From NCBI GenBank assembly GCA_045612665.1, contig JAZKZO010000037.1, positions 1-64,000 on the forward strand: 64,000 nucleotides of DNA, given 5' to 3'. Shown piece after piece: positions 7,236 through 15,745 of this stretch; within the stretch, counting starts at the first letter, position 1; every line of letters begins with the position of its first letter. The notes under the pieces were generated by a model, which saw nothing but the letters and a program-made list of their open reading frames with translations, did no database searches and was not told the origin of the DNA. The stretch comes from RGIG2000 sp045612665 (lineage in GTDB: Bacteria; Bacillota; Clostridia; Oscillospirales; CAG-272). The translations under genes and the position numbers were made by a program.

Positions 7236-7300
7236 CGCCGCATAATGCCAAGGTCGAAAACAGCGTATGCTTACCTGGCTTAGCGAGTTTTGTTGAAAGA
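7236..7300 (+). ncRNA. Putative L21 ribosomal-protein leader
   Basis: About 80 nt of GC-richer, structured-looking sequence between the promoter and rplU, with complementary patches such as AAGG/CCTGGCTT and GCGTATGC. Position fits the L21 leader known upstream of rplU in Firmicutes. I could not match it base by base, so identity is by position. A covariance search against Rfam RF00559 would decide. Confidence 0.45.
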
Positions 7301-7312
7301 GAGGTGCTTTTC

Positions 7313-7624
7313 GTGTTCGCAATTATTCAAACAGGCGGAAAGCAGTACAAAGTAAACGAAGGAGACGTAATCTTCGTTGAAAAGCTTGGCGTAGCCGAGG
7401 GAGAAGACGTTAAGTTTGAGAATGTTCTTGCAGTATCAAACGACAACGGATTCGTAACAGGCGCTCCTTATGTATCTGGTGCTTCCGTAACCGCAAAGGT
7501 TGTTCGTAACGGTAAGGGAAAGAAAATTTACGTTATGAAGTATAAGGCTAAGAAGAACGAGAAGAAGAAGATCGGTCATAGACAGCCATATACAAAAGTA
7601 CAAATCACAAAGATTGAGGGCTAA
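7313..7624 (+). CDS. rplU: 50S ribosomal protein L21
   Basis: 103 residues, normal length for bL21, a 23S rRNA-binding protein of the large subunit. N-terminus FAIIQTGGKQYKV and the C-terminal region with KKIGHRQPYTKVQI are diagnostic. Starts with GTG at 7313: AGAGAGGTG lies 6 bases upstream and the protein then begins like other L21s; an upstream in-frame GTG at 7304 is part of the Shine-Dalgarno. First gene of the conserved rplU-prp-rpmA operon; only 8 bases separate it from prp. Confidence 0.97.
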   Translation: MFAIIQTGGKQYKVNEGDVIFVEKLGVAEGEDVKFENVLAVSNDNGFVTGAPYVSGASVTAKVVRNGKGKKIYVMKYKAKKNEKKKIGHRQPYTKVQITKIEG

Positions 7625-7632
7625 TTCATAAT

Positions 7633-8001
7633 ATGACACACGTCGTATTCTACAAATCAGGTAACACCTTTTGGGGATTTGATGTTGAGGGACATTCAGG
7701 ATTTGCTGACGCGGGCGAGGATATCGTTTGCTCCGCAATTTCATCTATGACAATGCTCGTAGTGAATGCCGTTGAAACAGCTTATGCTTCAAATGTTGAT
7801 TACACGATTGATGAAGAAACCGCAAAGGTATGCGTAAGGGTTCAAGCTTCATTGCCCGAATATGAATCCGATGAGAAAAAGAGATATGCTATCTCCGGTC
7901 TTATAATGGCATACTACTATCAGCTCAACGATATGCTCGAGGAATACTACGACTACGTTGACGTTGATGTAATCGAAAAGAAATTTGAGGGCAACAAATA
8001 A
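7633..8001 (+). CDS. prp: Ribosomal-processing cysteine protease Prp
   Basis: 122 residues, DUF464/YsxB family. Catalytic His21 in GHSG and Cys33 in DIVCSAIS are in the expected spacing. In Firmicutes this protease removes the N-terminal extension of ribosomal protein L27, encoded immediately downstream; that L27 here carries the extension, so enzyme and substrate agree. Acidic C-terminal half (EEYYDYVDVDV) is usual. Sits between rplU and rpmA in one operon. Confidence 0.95.
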   Translation: MTHVVFYKSGNTFWGFDVEGHSGFADAGEDIVCSAISSMTMLVVNAVETAYASNVDYTIDEETAKVCVRVQASLPEYESDEKKRYAISGLIMAYYYQLNDMLEEYYDYVDVDVIEKKFEGNK

Positions 8002-8032
8002 ACGTAAAATTCAGATAATGGAGGAACAATAA

Positions 8033-8311
8033 ATGTTAAGACTTGGTTTACAGTTCTTCGCACATAAAAAGGGTGTTGGTTCTACAAAGAACGGCCGTGA
8101 TAGTGAGTCAAAGCGTCTTGGTGTTAAGAAGGCTGACGGTGCTAGCGTAATTGCTGGTAACATTATCGTAAGACAAAGAGGAACAAAGATCCATCCAGGT
8201 AACAATGTTGGTATTGGTACCGACGATACACTTTTTGCATTGATCGACGGAGTTGTTAAGTTTGAGCATCTCACAAAGGACAAGAAGTGCGTTAGCGTAT
8301 ATGCGAAATAA
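8033..8311 (+). CDS. rpmA: 50S ribosomal protein L27 with cleavable N-terminal extension
   Basis: 92 residues. Begins MLRLGLQFF followed by AHKKGVGSTKNGRDSESK. Mature bL27 starts at the Ala after the double Phe; the LQFF extension is the Prp cleavage signal known in Firmicutes and must be removed because the L27 N-terminus reaches the peptidyl transferase centre. AATGGAGGAAC lies upstream of the ATG. Last gene of the operon; terminator follows at 8321. Confidence 0.98.
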   Translation: MLRLGLQFFAHKKGVGSTKNGRDSESKRLGVKKADGASVIAGNIIVRQRGTKIHPGNNVGIGTDDTLFALIDGVVKFEHLTKDKKCVSVYAK

Positions 8312-8320
8312 TTGAGATTT

Positions 8321-8353
8321 ATCCACCGAATTACTCGGTGGATTTTTCTTTTG
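8321..8353 (+). terminator. Terminator after rpmA
   Basis: Stem ATCCACCGA/TCGGTGGAT (8321-8329, 8335-8343) followed by TTTTCTTTT. Confidence 0.9.
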
Positions 8354-8404
8354 CCAAATTGTCTATACTATGATCATAAAAATAAAATTATTTTTAAAAA
8401 GCTC

Positions 8405-8433
8405 TTCACATATTGCGAAAAATATGTTAAAAT
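8405..8433 (+). promoter_or_regulatory. Promoter of minimal SUF operon
   Basis: TTCACA (8405-8410), 17 bp, TAAAAT (8428-8433), TGT extension. No recognisable IscR-type or other operator. Confidence 0.6.
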
Positions 8434-8477
8434 AATGTGATAAAAGATTTTTATATCATTTTTGAAAGGAGAGTATT

Positions 8478-9203
8478 ATGCTTAAGCTTGAAAACATTTC
8501 CTTTGAGGTTGAAACCGAAGATACTCATAAGGGAATTTTGAAAAATATAAATCTTGAAATTGACGACGGATTTGTTGCTATTACAGGACCTAACGGCGGT
8601 GGAAAATCCACTCTTGCCAAAATAATCGCAGGTATTTATCAGCCAACCTCTGGTAGGATTTACTTCGACGGTGTTGATATTACCGATATGAGCATAACTG
8701 AAAGAGCAAATCTTGGAATCAGCTTTGCTTTCCAACAGCCGGTTAGATTTAAAGGCCTCACAGTAAAGGACCTTATCACTCTTGCCGCAGGTAAGAAAAT
8801 TACCGTTTCTGATGCTTGCACATATCTTTCCGAGGTAGGACTTTGTGCAAGAGATTACATCGATAGAGAGGTTAATGCATCTCTTTCCGGTGGAGAGCTT
8901 AAAAGAATAGAAATAGCAATGATAAACGCGAGAGGAACAAAGCTTTCCGTTTTTGATGAGCCAGAGGCAGGCATTGACCTTTGGAGCTTTAGTAACCTAA
9001 TTCAGGTTTTCGAAAAAATGCACAACAAGACAAAGGGATCTATTATAATCATTTCTCACCAAGAAAGAATTCTTAATATTGCCGATAAAATTGTCGTTGT
9101 TGCAAACGGAGAAATCAAGCAGTATGGCGATAAGAATGATATTTTGCCGGCGCTTCTTGGTAAAACTGCAACCTCTTGCAAGGCATTGACTGATAATATT
9201 TAA
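8478..9203 (+). CDS. sufC: SufC-type ATPase of a minimal SUF system (SmsC)
   Basis: 241 residues, one ABC ATPase domain: Walker A GPNGGGKST (37-45), signature LSGGE (136-140), Walker B LSVFDE (156-161) followed by the SufC-typical PEAGID. Soluble, not a transporter: it works with a SufB/SufD scaffold to assemble Fe-S clusters. The only partner in the operon is one short SufB-like protein 10 bases downstream. SufD, SufS, SufU and SufE genes are absent. This two-gene arrangement matches what has been described as the SUF-like minimal system (SMS) of anaerobes; sulfur donor and cysteine desulfurase must come from elsewhere. Confidence 0.9.
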   Translation: MLKLENISFEVETEDTHKGILKNINLEIDDGFVAITGPNGGGKSTLAKIIAGIYQPTSGRIYFDGVDITDMSITERANLGISFAFQQPVRFKGLTVKDLITLAAGKKITVSDACTYLSEVGLCARDYIDREVNASLSGGELKRIEIAMINARGTKLSVFDEPEAGIDLWSFSNLIQVFEKMHNKTKGSIIIISHQERILNIADKIVVVANGEIKQYGDKNDILPALLGKTATSCKALTDNI

Positions 9204-9213
9204 GGAGGGTGCT

Positions 9214-10131
9214 ATGGATAAAATACAGTTAGATTTACTTTCAAAGGTAGCCGACCTTCATAAAACTCCCGAGGGTGCTTATAATATAAGAGCAAACGGA
9301 GCTCTCAGCTCAAGAAATACTACTGCAAACGTTGATATTGTGTCAAAAACCGACAAGGACGGAATTGATATTATAATAAAGCCGTATACCAAAAACGAAA
9401 GCGTTCATATCCCTGTAATCATTAGCCAAAGCGGTCTTGAGGATATGGTTTATAACGATTTCTATATTGGCGAGGGCGCTGACGTTACAATCGTTGCAGG
9501 CTGTGGAATTCACAACTGCGGTACGGACAAGTCCCAGCACGACGGAATTCACACCTTCCATGTGGGTAAGGGCGCAAAAATCAAGTATGTTGAGCGTCAT
9601 TATGGCGAGGGCGACGGAAACGGTGAGAACGTTATGAATCCAACAACCGTTATCGAAATTGCTGAGGACGGATATATGGAAATGGAAACAACTCAAATAA
9701 AAGGAATTGACTCCACAGATAGAATCACAAACGCAACTCTTGCAAAGGGCGCAAAGCTTGTCGTAAAGGAAAAGCTTATGACACACGGAAGCCAATATGC
9801 AAGAACCGATTTCACAGTGGATTTGAACGGTGAGGGCTCAGGCGCAAACATCATTTCACGTTCGGTTGCTAAGGACAAGTCAAGCCAGGTTTTCAAATCT
9901 AATATCAACGGCAATAACAAGTGCTCGGGACATACCGAGTGCGATGCGATAATTATGGATGAGGCAAAGGTTGTCGCAATTCCCGAAATTACCGCTAATC
10001 ATATTGATGCCGAGCTTATTCACGAGGCTGCAATCGGTAAAATCGCAGGCGAGCAACTTATTAAGCTTATGACACTCGGTCTTACCGAAAAGGAAGCCGA
10101 GGAGCAAATTGTAAGTGGCTTTTTGAAATAA
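9214..10131 (+). CDS. Short SufB/SufD-like Fe-S scaffold (SmsB)
   Basis: 305 residues, far shorter than E. coli SufB (about 495) or SufD (about 423), and consisting of little more than the right-handed beta-helix plus the C-terminal helical part. Conserved end: SGHTECDAI with Cys243, and ELIHEAAIGK with a His near 270, the region that holds cluster-building residues in SufB and SufD. A homodimer bound to SufC would act as the scaffold. A second Cys (Cys237) lies close by, and GCGIHNCG near 90-97 adds further cysteines. AAGGAGGG before ATG. Ends with a strong terminator. Confidence 0.85.
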   Translation: MDKIQLDLLSKVADLHKTPEGAYNIRANGALSSRNTTANVDIVSKTDKDGIDIIIKPYTKNESVHIPVIISQSGLEDMVYNDFYIGEGADVTIVAGCGIHNCGTDKSQHDGIHTFHVGKGAKIKYVERHYGEGDGNGENVMNPTTVIEIAEDGYMEMETTQIKGIDSTDRITNATLAKGAKLVVKEKLMTHGSQYARTDFTVDLNGEGSGANIISRSVAKDKSSQVFKSNINGNNKCSGHTECDAIIMDEAKVVAIPEITANHIDAELIHEAAIGKIAGEQLIKLMTLGLTEKEAEEQIVSGFLK

Positions 10132-10136
10132 ACCAA

Positions 10137-10166
10137 AAGAGATTTGCGCCGGCAAATCTCTTTTTT
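10137..10166 (+). terminator. Terminator after SUF operon
   Basis: Stem GAGATTTGC/GCAAATCTC (10139-10147, 10152-10160), GCCG loop, then T6. Confidence 0.9.
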
Positions 10167-10190
10167 ATATAAGAAAAATTTTCTATTCTA

Positions 10191-10219
10191 TTGAAATGAA
10201 AAATCTTGTATGCTAAAAT
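10191..10219 (+). promoter_or_regulatory. Promoter of metF-metH operon
   Basis: TTGAAA (10191-10196), 17 bp, TAAAAT (10214-10219), extended TGC. The leader is only about 30 nt, so no S-box or B12 riboswitch fits here. Confidence 0.75.
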
Positions 10220-10253
10220 ATTATATAGTATTAATTGTAAAAGGAGAAAAGCT

Positions 10254-11120
10254 ATGAGGATAATCGACATTATAAAGGCAGATAAGCCCTCGTTGTCCTT
10301 CGAGGTGTTTCCACCTAAGACGAGCGATACCTTTGATACAATCAAGGATGCAATAGAGGATATCGCAAGGCTTAAGCCGTCGTTTATGAGCGTTACGTAT
10401 GGCGCAGGCGGTGGCACTAGTGAGTTTACCGTTTCTCTTGCAAAGGATGTAAAGGATAATTTTGGAGTAACTCCGCTTGCTCACCTTACCTGTATAAATT
10501 CCACCAAGGACGATATCAAGGCAAGGCTTGCCGCCCTAAAGGAAGCAGGAATTGAAAACATCTTGGCTCTAAGAGGCGACATAACTGAGCAAAATAAGGA
10601 TAAAATAAAGTTCGACTACAAATATGCAAACGAGCTTGTTGACGATATAAAATCGTTCGGTGGCTTCTGTATAGGTGGCGCTTGCTATCCTGACGGACAT
10701 CCTGAGGCTATCTCGCAAATTGAGGATATAAAAAATCTTAAAAACAAGGTTGATGCAGGCTGTGAATTCCTTACAACTCAAATGTTTTTTGACAACAACG
10801 TTCTTTATAATTATCTTTACAAGATAAGAGAAGCGGGAATTACCGTTCCAATCGTTGCAGGAATTATGCCTGTTACCAACGCAAATATGATAAAGCGTAG
10901 CTGTGCCTTGTCGGGAACTACACTCCCACCTCGCTTCAAGGCTATAATTGATAGATACGCTTCCAACCCCGAGGCTATGTGTCAGGCGGGAATTGCCTAT
11001 GCAACAGAGCAAATCATAGATTTGTACGCAAACGGAATAAACGCAGTTCACGTATATTCTATGAATAAACCACATATAGCATCTAAAATCCAGCAAAATA
11101 TATCGGAGATAATAAAGTGA
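10254..11120 (+). CDS. metF: 5,10-methylenetetrahydrofolate reductase
   Basis: 288 residues, one TIM barrel as in bacterial MetF. Reduces methylene-THF to methyl-THF using a flavin. FEVFPPKT near residue 19-26 holds the catalytic Glu; GAGGG and ALRGD follow as in the family; EFLTTQMFFDN contributes to folate binding. Start ATG 10254 with AAGGAG 8 bases upstream (the frame extends back through the promoter). It shares GTGA with the next gene and heads metF-activation protein-metH, a coherent methyl-transfer unit. Confidence 0.95.
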   Translation: MRIIDIIKADKPSLSFEVFPPKTSDTFDTIKDAIEDIARLKPSFMSVTYGAGGGTSEFTVSLAKDVKDNFGVTPLAHLTCINSTKDDIKARLAALKEAGIENILALRGDITEQNKDKIKFDYKYANELVDDIKSFGGFCIGGACYPDGHPEAISQIEDIKNLKNKVDAGCEFLTTQMFFDNNVLYNYLYKIREAGITVPIVAGIMPVTNANMIKRSCALSGTTLPPRFKAIIDRYASNPEAMCQAGIAYATEQIIDLYANGINAVHVYSMNKPHIASKIQQNISEIIK

Positions 11121-11713
11121 CCCCCCTTCGCACAATGTACATGGTCAATAATCTCGACCTTAAAATTGATAAAAAAGAAGCGATGAGATATTTAAGAGTT
11201 GCCAAATCTGATGAGGTAACCGATGCTCTCGCAAATGAATGTATCAAGGAAATTTATAAAATTGCCTCTCCAAAGGCTGTATATTTGGAATCAAGCATTG
11301 AGTTTTTGGACGACGATATGGTAAAGCTTGATTTTATGACCGTTAAAAGTCATAGCTTGACCGTAAATTTAAACAAATGCAAAAAGGTTGTCGTTTTTGC
11401 GGCAACTCTTGGTATAGAGGTTGATAGAGCTATCGAAAAATATTCAAAAATTCTTCAGTCAAAGGCATCTATGTATCACGCGGTAGGCTCAGCGCTTATC
11501 GAATCGTTTTGTAATTATGTAAACGATGCTGTAACTGAAAACGTGAGAAAAAGCACCCGTAGATTTTCTCCCGGATACGGAGATTTGCCACTCGAATGCC
11601 AAAAAGACATTTTAAGAGCTCTTGATGCGGAAAGGAAAATAGGAATAATCCTTAGCGATTCACTGCTTATGTCCCCATCTAAGTCGGTAACCGCTATAAT
11701 TGGAATAAAATAA
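11117..11713 (+). CDS. Stand-alone MetH reactivation-domain protein
   Basis: 198 residues. Resembles the small 'vitamin B12-dependent methionine synthase activation domain' proteins: an ATLGIEVDR segment, and FSPGYGDLPLECQKDI toward the C-terminus, the latter matching the RxSPGY SAM-binding signature of the activation domain. In long MetH this domain binds SAM and re-methylates oxidised cobalamin. Here it is a separate gene directly before a MetH that lacks it, so the two likely work together. GTG start overlapping the metF stop (GTGA) with GGAGAT upstream; its stop overlaps the metH start (TAATG). Confidence 0.85.
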   Translation: MTPLRTMYMVNNLDLKIDKKEAMRYLRVAKSDEVTDALANECIKEIYKIASPKAVYLESSIEFLDDDMVKLDFMTVKSHSLTVNLNKCKKVVVFAATLGIEVDRAIEKYSKILQSKASMYHAVGSALIESFCNYVNDAVTENVRKSTRRFSPGYGDLPLECQKDILRALDAERKIGIILSDSLLMSPSKSVTAIIGIK

Positions 11714-14073
11714 TGGACGTTTTAACAAAGCTTGAAAATGGCTATTTGTTTTTTGACGGTGGAATGGGCACTCTCTTGCAAGAGAGAGGACTCTTGGCAG
11801 GTGAAGCTCCGGAAATTTGGAATATCACTCACCCCGATCAAATAACCGCTATTCATCGCGCATATTTTGAAGCAGGCGCAAACGTTGTAACTACAAACAC
11901 CTTTGGTGCTAATCCTCTCAAAATCGAGAATGTAGAGGATATAGTTTGTCGCGCGGTTCAAAATGCTAAAAATGCGATTTTTGCCCCTGAGCAATACGTC
12001 GCCCTCGATATAGGACCGACAGGAAAGCTTTTGAAGCCCCTTGGAGAGCTCGATTTCGAGGATGCGGTAAAATCCTTTGCCACAACCGTAAAAGCAGGCG
12101 TAAAGGCGGGATGCGACCTTATAATTATCGAAACGATGAACGACCCATATGAGTTAAAGGCGGCTATCCTTGCTGCAAAGGAAAACTCCTCGCTCCCGAT
12201 TTTCGCAACGTTTGTCCTAGATGAAAAGGGCAAAACAATGACAGGATGCGATGTTGATGCGATGGTTGCATTGCTCGAGGGACTTGGAGTAAGCGCACTT
12301 GGCGTGAACTGCTCGCTTGGCGCTGATAAGCTCAAGAAATTCGTTCCAAGACTTGTTGAACGCGCGTCAGTTCCCGTAATAGTAAATCCAAACGCAGGCA
12401 TGCCTTGTATTCATAACGGCAAAACATGCTTTGATAGCACACCTGACGAGTTCCTTTCGAATATGCTTGAAATAGCAGATATGGGCGCACGAGTGCTTGG
12501 CGGATGCTGTGGCACAACCCCTGAATATATAAAGGGCGTGGTTGATGCGCTAAAAAATAAAAAGCCTAAAAAGATAGAGAAGAAGGGCTTAACCGTCGTT
12601 TCCTCTTACACAGGTACTTGTACCTTAGATGGAAAGGTAGCGCTTATAGGCGAGAGAATAAACCCAACAGGCAAGTCCAAGCTTAAAACCGCTCTAAGAG
12701 AGAATAACATTTCGTATCTTATCTCCGAGGCAATAGGTCAAGAGGAAAAGGGCGTAGATATGCTTGACGTTAATGTAGGACTTCCCGAAATTAACGAAAA
12801 GGAAATGCTTGTAAGCGTTGTAAAGGAGCTTCAAGGCGTTACCTCGCTCCCATTACAGCTTGATTCGTCCGACCCTGTGGCGTTAGAGGCATCAATGCGT
12901 ATATACAACGGAAAGCCTCTTGTAAACTCCGTAAACGGAAAAGAGGAAAGCATGCGCGAAATTTTCCCACTCGTAAAAAAATACGGTGGTGCGCTTATCG
13001 CTCTTACAATTGACGAGAACGGAATTCCAACAACAGCGCAGGGAAGGTATGAAATCGCAAAGAAAATCGTTGATAGAGCTGAAGAATACGGCATTGATAA
13101 AAAGGATATAATAGTTGACCCTCTTTGCCTTACCGTAAGCTCTGATGCCTTTGCACCAAGAGTAACACTCGATTCAATTAAGCTTATAAAAGAGAAGCTT
13201 GGCGTAAAAACCTCGCTTGGAGTGTCCAACGTTTCCTTTGGATTGCCAAAAAGAGATTTTGTAACCTCTACATTTTTCTCACTCGCTCTTCAAAACGGCT
13301 TGGATGCGGTAATTATGAACCCGTATTCCGATGAAATGATGAAGATTTACTATTCATATAACGCTCTTATGGGCATTGACGATGCGTGTGAAAAATATAT
13401 CGCGTTTGCTTCAAGCGATGCCGTTACCAGCACCGATTCGCAAAAATCCGAGAAGAATATGACCTTGCAGGATGCAATAATCAAGGGACTTAAAACCGAG
13501 GCGAAGGAGCTAACAAAAGCCTTAATTATCGACACTCCCCCTCTTGAAATTGTAAATAATCATATAATTCCGGCACTTGATAAGGTTGGTTACAACTATG
13601 AAAAGGGAATATCCTTCCTTCCACAGCTTTTGATGAGCGCCGAAACCGCGAACGTTGCATTCGAGGTCGTTAAGGAAAAAATCCCAAGCTCCGATGCATC
13701 GGGCAAGGGCGGATTTATAATAGCAACCGTAAAGGGCGATATCCACGATATAGGCAAGAATATTGTAAAGGTAATATTGCAAAATTACGGATACAGTGTC
13801 CACGATTTGGGCAAGGATGTGTCCCCAGAATTGATTCTTGATACCGTTAAAAAAACCGGAATAAAGCTCGTTGGACTTTCCGCACTTATGACAACGACCG
13901 TTCCGTCAATGGAAAAGACTATAAAGCTTCTTAAGGAATATGATCCTAGCATTAAGGTTGTTGTTGGTGGAGCTGTCTTGACCGAGGAATATGCAAAAAT
14001 GATAAATGCCGATAAATATGCCAAGGATGCAATGGATACGGTCCGTTATGCGCAGGCATTTTATGGCGAATAA
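11713..14073 (+). CDS. metH: Cobalamin-dependent methionine synthase, short form
   Basis: 786 residues against about 1220 for E. coli MetH; the C-terminal activation domain is missing and encoded by the preceding gene. Domains: homocysteine methyltransferase (about 1-285) with zinc ligands Cys200 in GVNCSLG and Cys265/Cys266 in GGCCGTT; pterin-binding domain (about 305-560) with GERINPTGK and DVNVGLPEI; B12 cap and binding domain (about 590-786) with lower axial His678 in GDIHDIGKN and VGLSALMTTTV. Transfers methyl from methyl-THF to homocysteine through methylcobalamin in the cytoplasm. Translationally coupled to the activation gene. Confidence 0.95.
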   Translation: MDVLTKLENGYLFFDGGMGTLLQERGLLAGEAPEIWNITHPDQITAIHRAYFEAGANVVTTNTFGANPLKIENVEDIVCRAVQNAKNAIFAPEQYVALDIGPTGKLLKPLGELDFEDAVKSFATTVKAGVKAGCDLIIIETMNDPYELKAAILAAKENSSLPIFATFVLDEKGKTMTGCDVDAMVALLEGLGVSALGVNCSLGADKLKKFVPRLVERASVPVIVNPNAGMPCIHNGKTCFDSTPDEFLSNMLEIADMGARVLGGCCGTTPEYIKGVVDALKNKKPKKIEKKGLTVVSSYTGTCTLDGKVALIGERINPTGKSKLKTALRENNISYLISEAIGQEEKGVDMLDVNVGLPEINEKEMLVSVVKELQGVTSLPLQLDSSDPVALEASMRIYNGKPLVNSVNGKEESMREIFPLVKKYGGALIALTIDENGIPTTAQGRYEIAKKIVDRAEEYGIDKKDIIVDPLCLTVSSDAFAPRVTLDSIKLIKEKLGVKTSLGVSNVSFGLPKRDFVTSTFFSLALQNGLDAVIMNPYSDEMMKIYYSYNALMGIDDACEKYIAFASSDAVTSTDSQKSEKNMTLQDAIIKGLKTEAKELTKALIIDTPPLEIVNNHIIPALDKVGYNYEKGISFLPQLLMSAETANVAFEVVKEKIPSSDASGKGGFIIATVKGDIHDIGKNIVKVILQNYGYSVHDLGKDVSPELILDTVKKTGIKLVGLSALMTTTVPSMEKTIKLLKEYDPSIKVVVGGAVLTEEYAKMINADKYAKDAMDTVRYAQAFYGE

Positions 14074-14105
14074 TTAACACATCCCCCAACAAAATGAGGT
14101 AAAAT

Positions 14106-14402
14106 ATGGAAAAATTCACTATATGCGTTATCTATAAGGCAAAGGAAAAGGGCGCAAGAGAGGCTTTTCTTTGCGAGCTTAATCAAAACGGAATTGTTGA
14201 TCTTATAAGAGCCGAGGACGGTTGCCTAACCTATGATTACTATTTTTCTGCACAGGACGATATTACACTCGTGCTTTTCGAGGAGTGGCAAAATAGAGAT
14301 TGCCAAAAGGTTCATATGACACAGCCTCATATGAAAACCGCTATGGAAATCAAGTCAAAATATATTGATAGCGTAGAATTAAAAGAGCTCACTATAAAGT
14401 AA
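14106..14402 (+). CDS. ABM-domain (putative monooxygenase) protein
   Basis: 98 residues, the size of a single antibiotic-biosynthesis-monooxygenase ferredoxin-like domain: FTICVIYKAKEKG, then DGCLTYDYYFSAQDDITLVLFEEW and a His-containing end (HMTQPHM). These dimeric cofactor-free proteins include quinol monooxygenase YgiN, but the substrate is unknown and oxygen use in an anaerobe is doubtful; a small-molecule binding or detoxifying role is possible. Last in the metF-metH unit (32-base gap, GAGGT upstream). Confidence 0.75.
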   Translation: MEKFTICVIYKAKEKGAREAFLCELNQNGIVDLIRAEDGCLTYDYYFSAQDDITLVLFEEWQNRDCQKVHMTQPHMKTAMEIKSKYIDSVELKELTIK

Positions 14403-14427
14403 AAAACGAGGCATATGCCTCGTTTTT
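14401..14427. terminator. Bidirectional terminator
   Basis: Stem AAAACGAGGCA/TGCCTCGTTTT between convergent ABM and rarA genes. Confidence 0.85.
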
Positions 14428-15655
14428 ATTTCTTTTTAACAGTATCCCAGTAAGCCTTTGCGGCTTGCTCGTTTTTATTTTCGCCATATACGTAATATTT
14501 TGCATTTTTGATATCGTCAGGCAAGTATTGCTGCGCTACCCAATCATACGGATAATCGTGTGGATACTTATATCCCTTAAACAGTGGCGCTTGAAGATGC
14601 AACGGAATAGTGTTGCCCTTACCTGCGTGAATATCCTCAATCGCTTTGTTAATCGCAGTGTATGCGGTGTTCGATTTTGGAGCGGTTGCAAGCATTACGG
14701 CACAGTTAGCAAGCGGAATTCTTGCCTCGGGAAGCCCAAGCTCACGTGCACTACAACACAACGCATATGTGATTTGTGCCGCCTGTGGATATGCAAGACC
14801 GATATCCTCGGATGCTATAACCTGAAGTCGTCTGCACGCAGAAATTATATCTCCGCCCTCTAAAAGCTTTGCAAGATAGAAAACTGCCGCATCAGGATCT
14901 GAACCGCGAATTGATTTTTGAAGTCCTGATAGCAGATTGTAATGCGCGTCGTCATTTCTATCAAATGCACCTGCCGAAACGGATGGAATAAAGCTCTTTG
15001 CAATTTCAAGTGTAATCACGTCATCGCTTGCAAAGAAAGCACCTTCCAAAAGCGTAAGCGCGTGTCTGACATCTCCACCTGCACAGGATGCCAAATATTC
15101 AAGCGCACCATCCTCACAGGATTTTTTTATTTCCGACTCCTCGTTCATTGCACCTACTGCGCGCTCTAGCACAGGCACGATTTCCTTTGCCTCAACTCTT
15201 TTAAACTCGAAAACCGAGCAACGGGAGAGTAGAGCGTCGTAAATATAAAAGTACGGATTTTCGGTAGTCGAGGCGATAAGAGTAACCCTGCCGTCCTCTA
15301 TATATTCAAGCAAGGATTGCTGTTGCTTTTTATTAAAATACTGAATCTCGTCAAGATATAGCAAAATTCCGTTAGATGAGAAAATAGAGCTTGACTGTGA
15401 AATAACGTCCTTTATGTCGGAAAGAGAAGCAGTTGTCGCATTAAGACGGAAAAGCTCCATTCCCGAATTTTTGGCAATTATATTTGCAACGGTCGTTTTA
15501 CCCGTACCCGGAGGGCCAAAGAATATCATATTCGTTATTCTTTTGGCATCTACCATCTTACGGATAACGCCGTTTTTTGATATCAAATGAGCTTGTCCTG
15601 CAATATCGTCAAAGCAATTCGGACGAAGCTTATCTGCAATAGGCTGGTTAGTCAT
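14426..15655 (-). CDS. rarA: Replication-associated recombination protein RarA (MgsA)
   Basis: 409 residues. AAA+ ATPase of the clamp-loader clade: Walker A GPPGTGKTT (47-55), Walker B LYLDEIQ, sensor ASTTENP, then the helical C-terminal MgsA domain with SEDIGLAYPQA and a conserved HDYPYDWVAQQYLP end. Acts at stalled replication forks, tetrameric, with SSB. ATG at 15655; own promoter. Single-gene unit, convergent with the methionine operon. Confidence 0.95.
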   Translation of the reverse strand: MTNQPIADKLRPNCFDDIAGQAHLISKNGVIRKMVDAKRITNMIFFGPPGTGKTTVANIIAKNSGMELFRLNATTASLSDIKDVISQSSSIFSSNGILLYLDEIQYFNKKQQQSLLEYIEDGRVTLIASTTENPYFYIYDALLSRCSVFEFKRVEAKEIVPVLERAVGAMNEESEIKKSCEDGALEYLASCAGGDVRHALTLLEGAFFASDDVITLEIAKSFIPSVSAGAFDRNDDAHYNLLSGLQKSIRGSDPDAAVFYLAKLLEGGDIISACRRLQVIASEDIGLAYPQAAQITYALCCSARELGLPEARIPLANCAVMLATAPKSNTAYTAINKAIEDIHAGKGNTIPLHLQAPLFKGYKYPHDYPYDWVAQQYLPDDIKNAKYYVYGENKNEQAAKAYWDTVKKK

Positions 15656-15684
15656 TATAAAACCTCACTTAAAGTCTTTATCCC

Positions 15685-15713
15685 ATTTTATCATAGTTTT
15701 TTTCGAAAATCAA
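15685..15713 (-). promoter_or_regulatory. Promoter of rarA
   Basis: Minus strand TTGATT (15708-15713), 17 bp, TAAAAT (15685-15690), TGA extension. Confidence 0.65.
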
Positions 15714-15745
15714 TATAAATATAGTACGAATTTTTAGGAGGGGCT

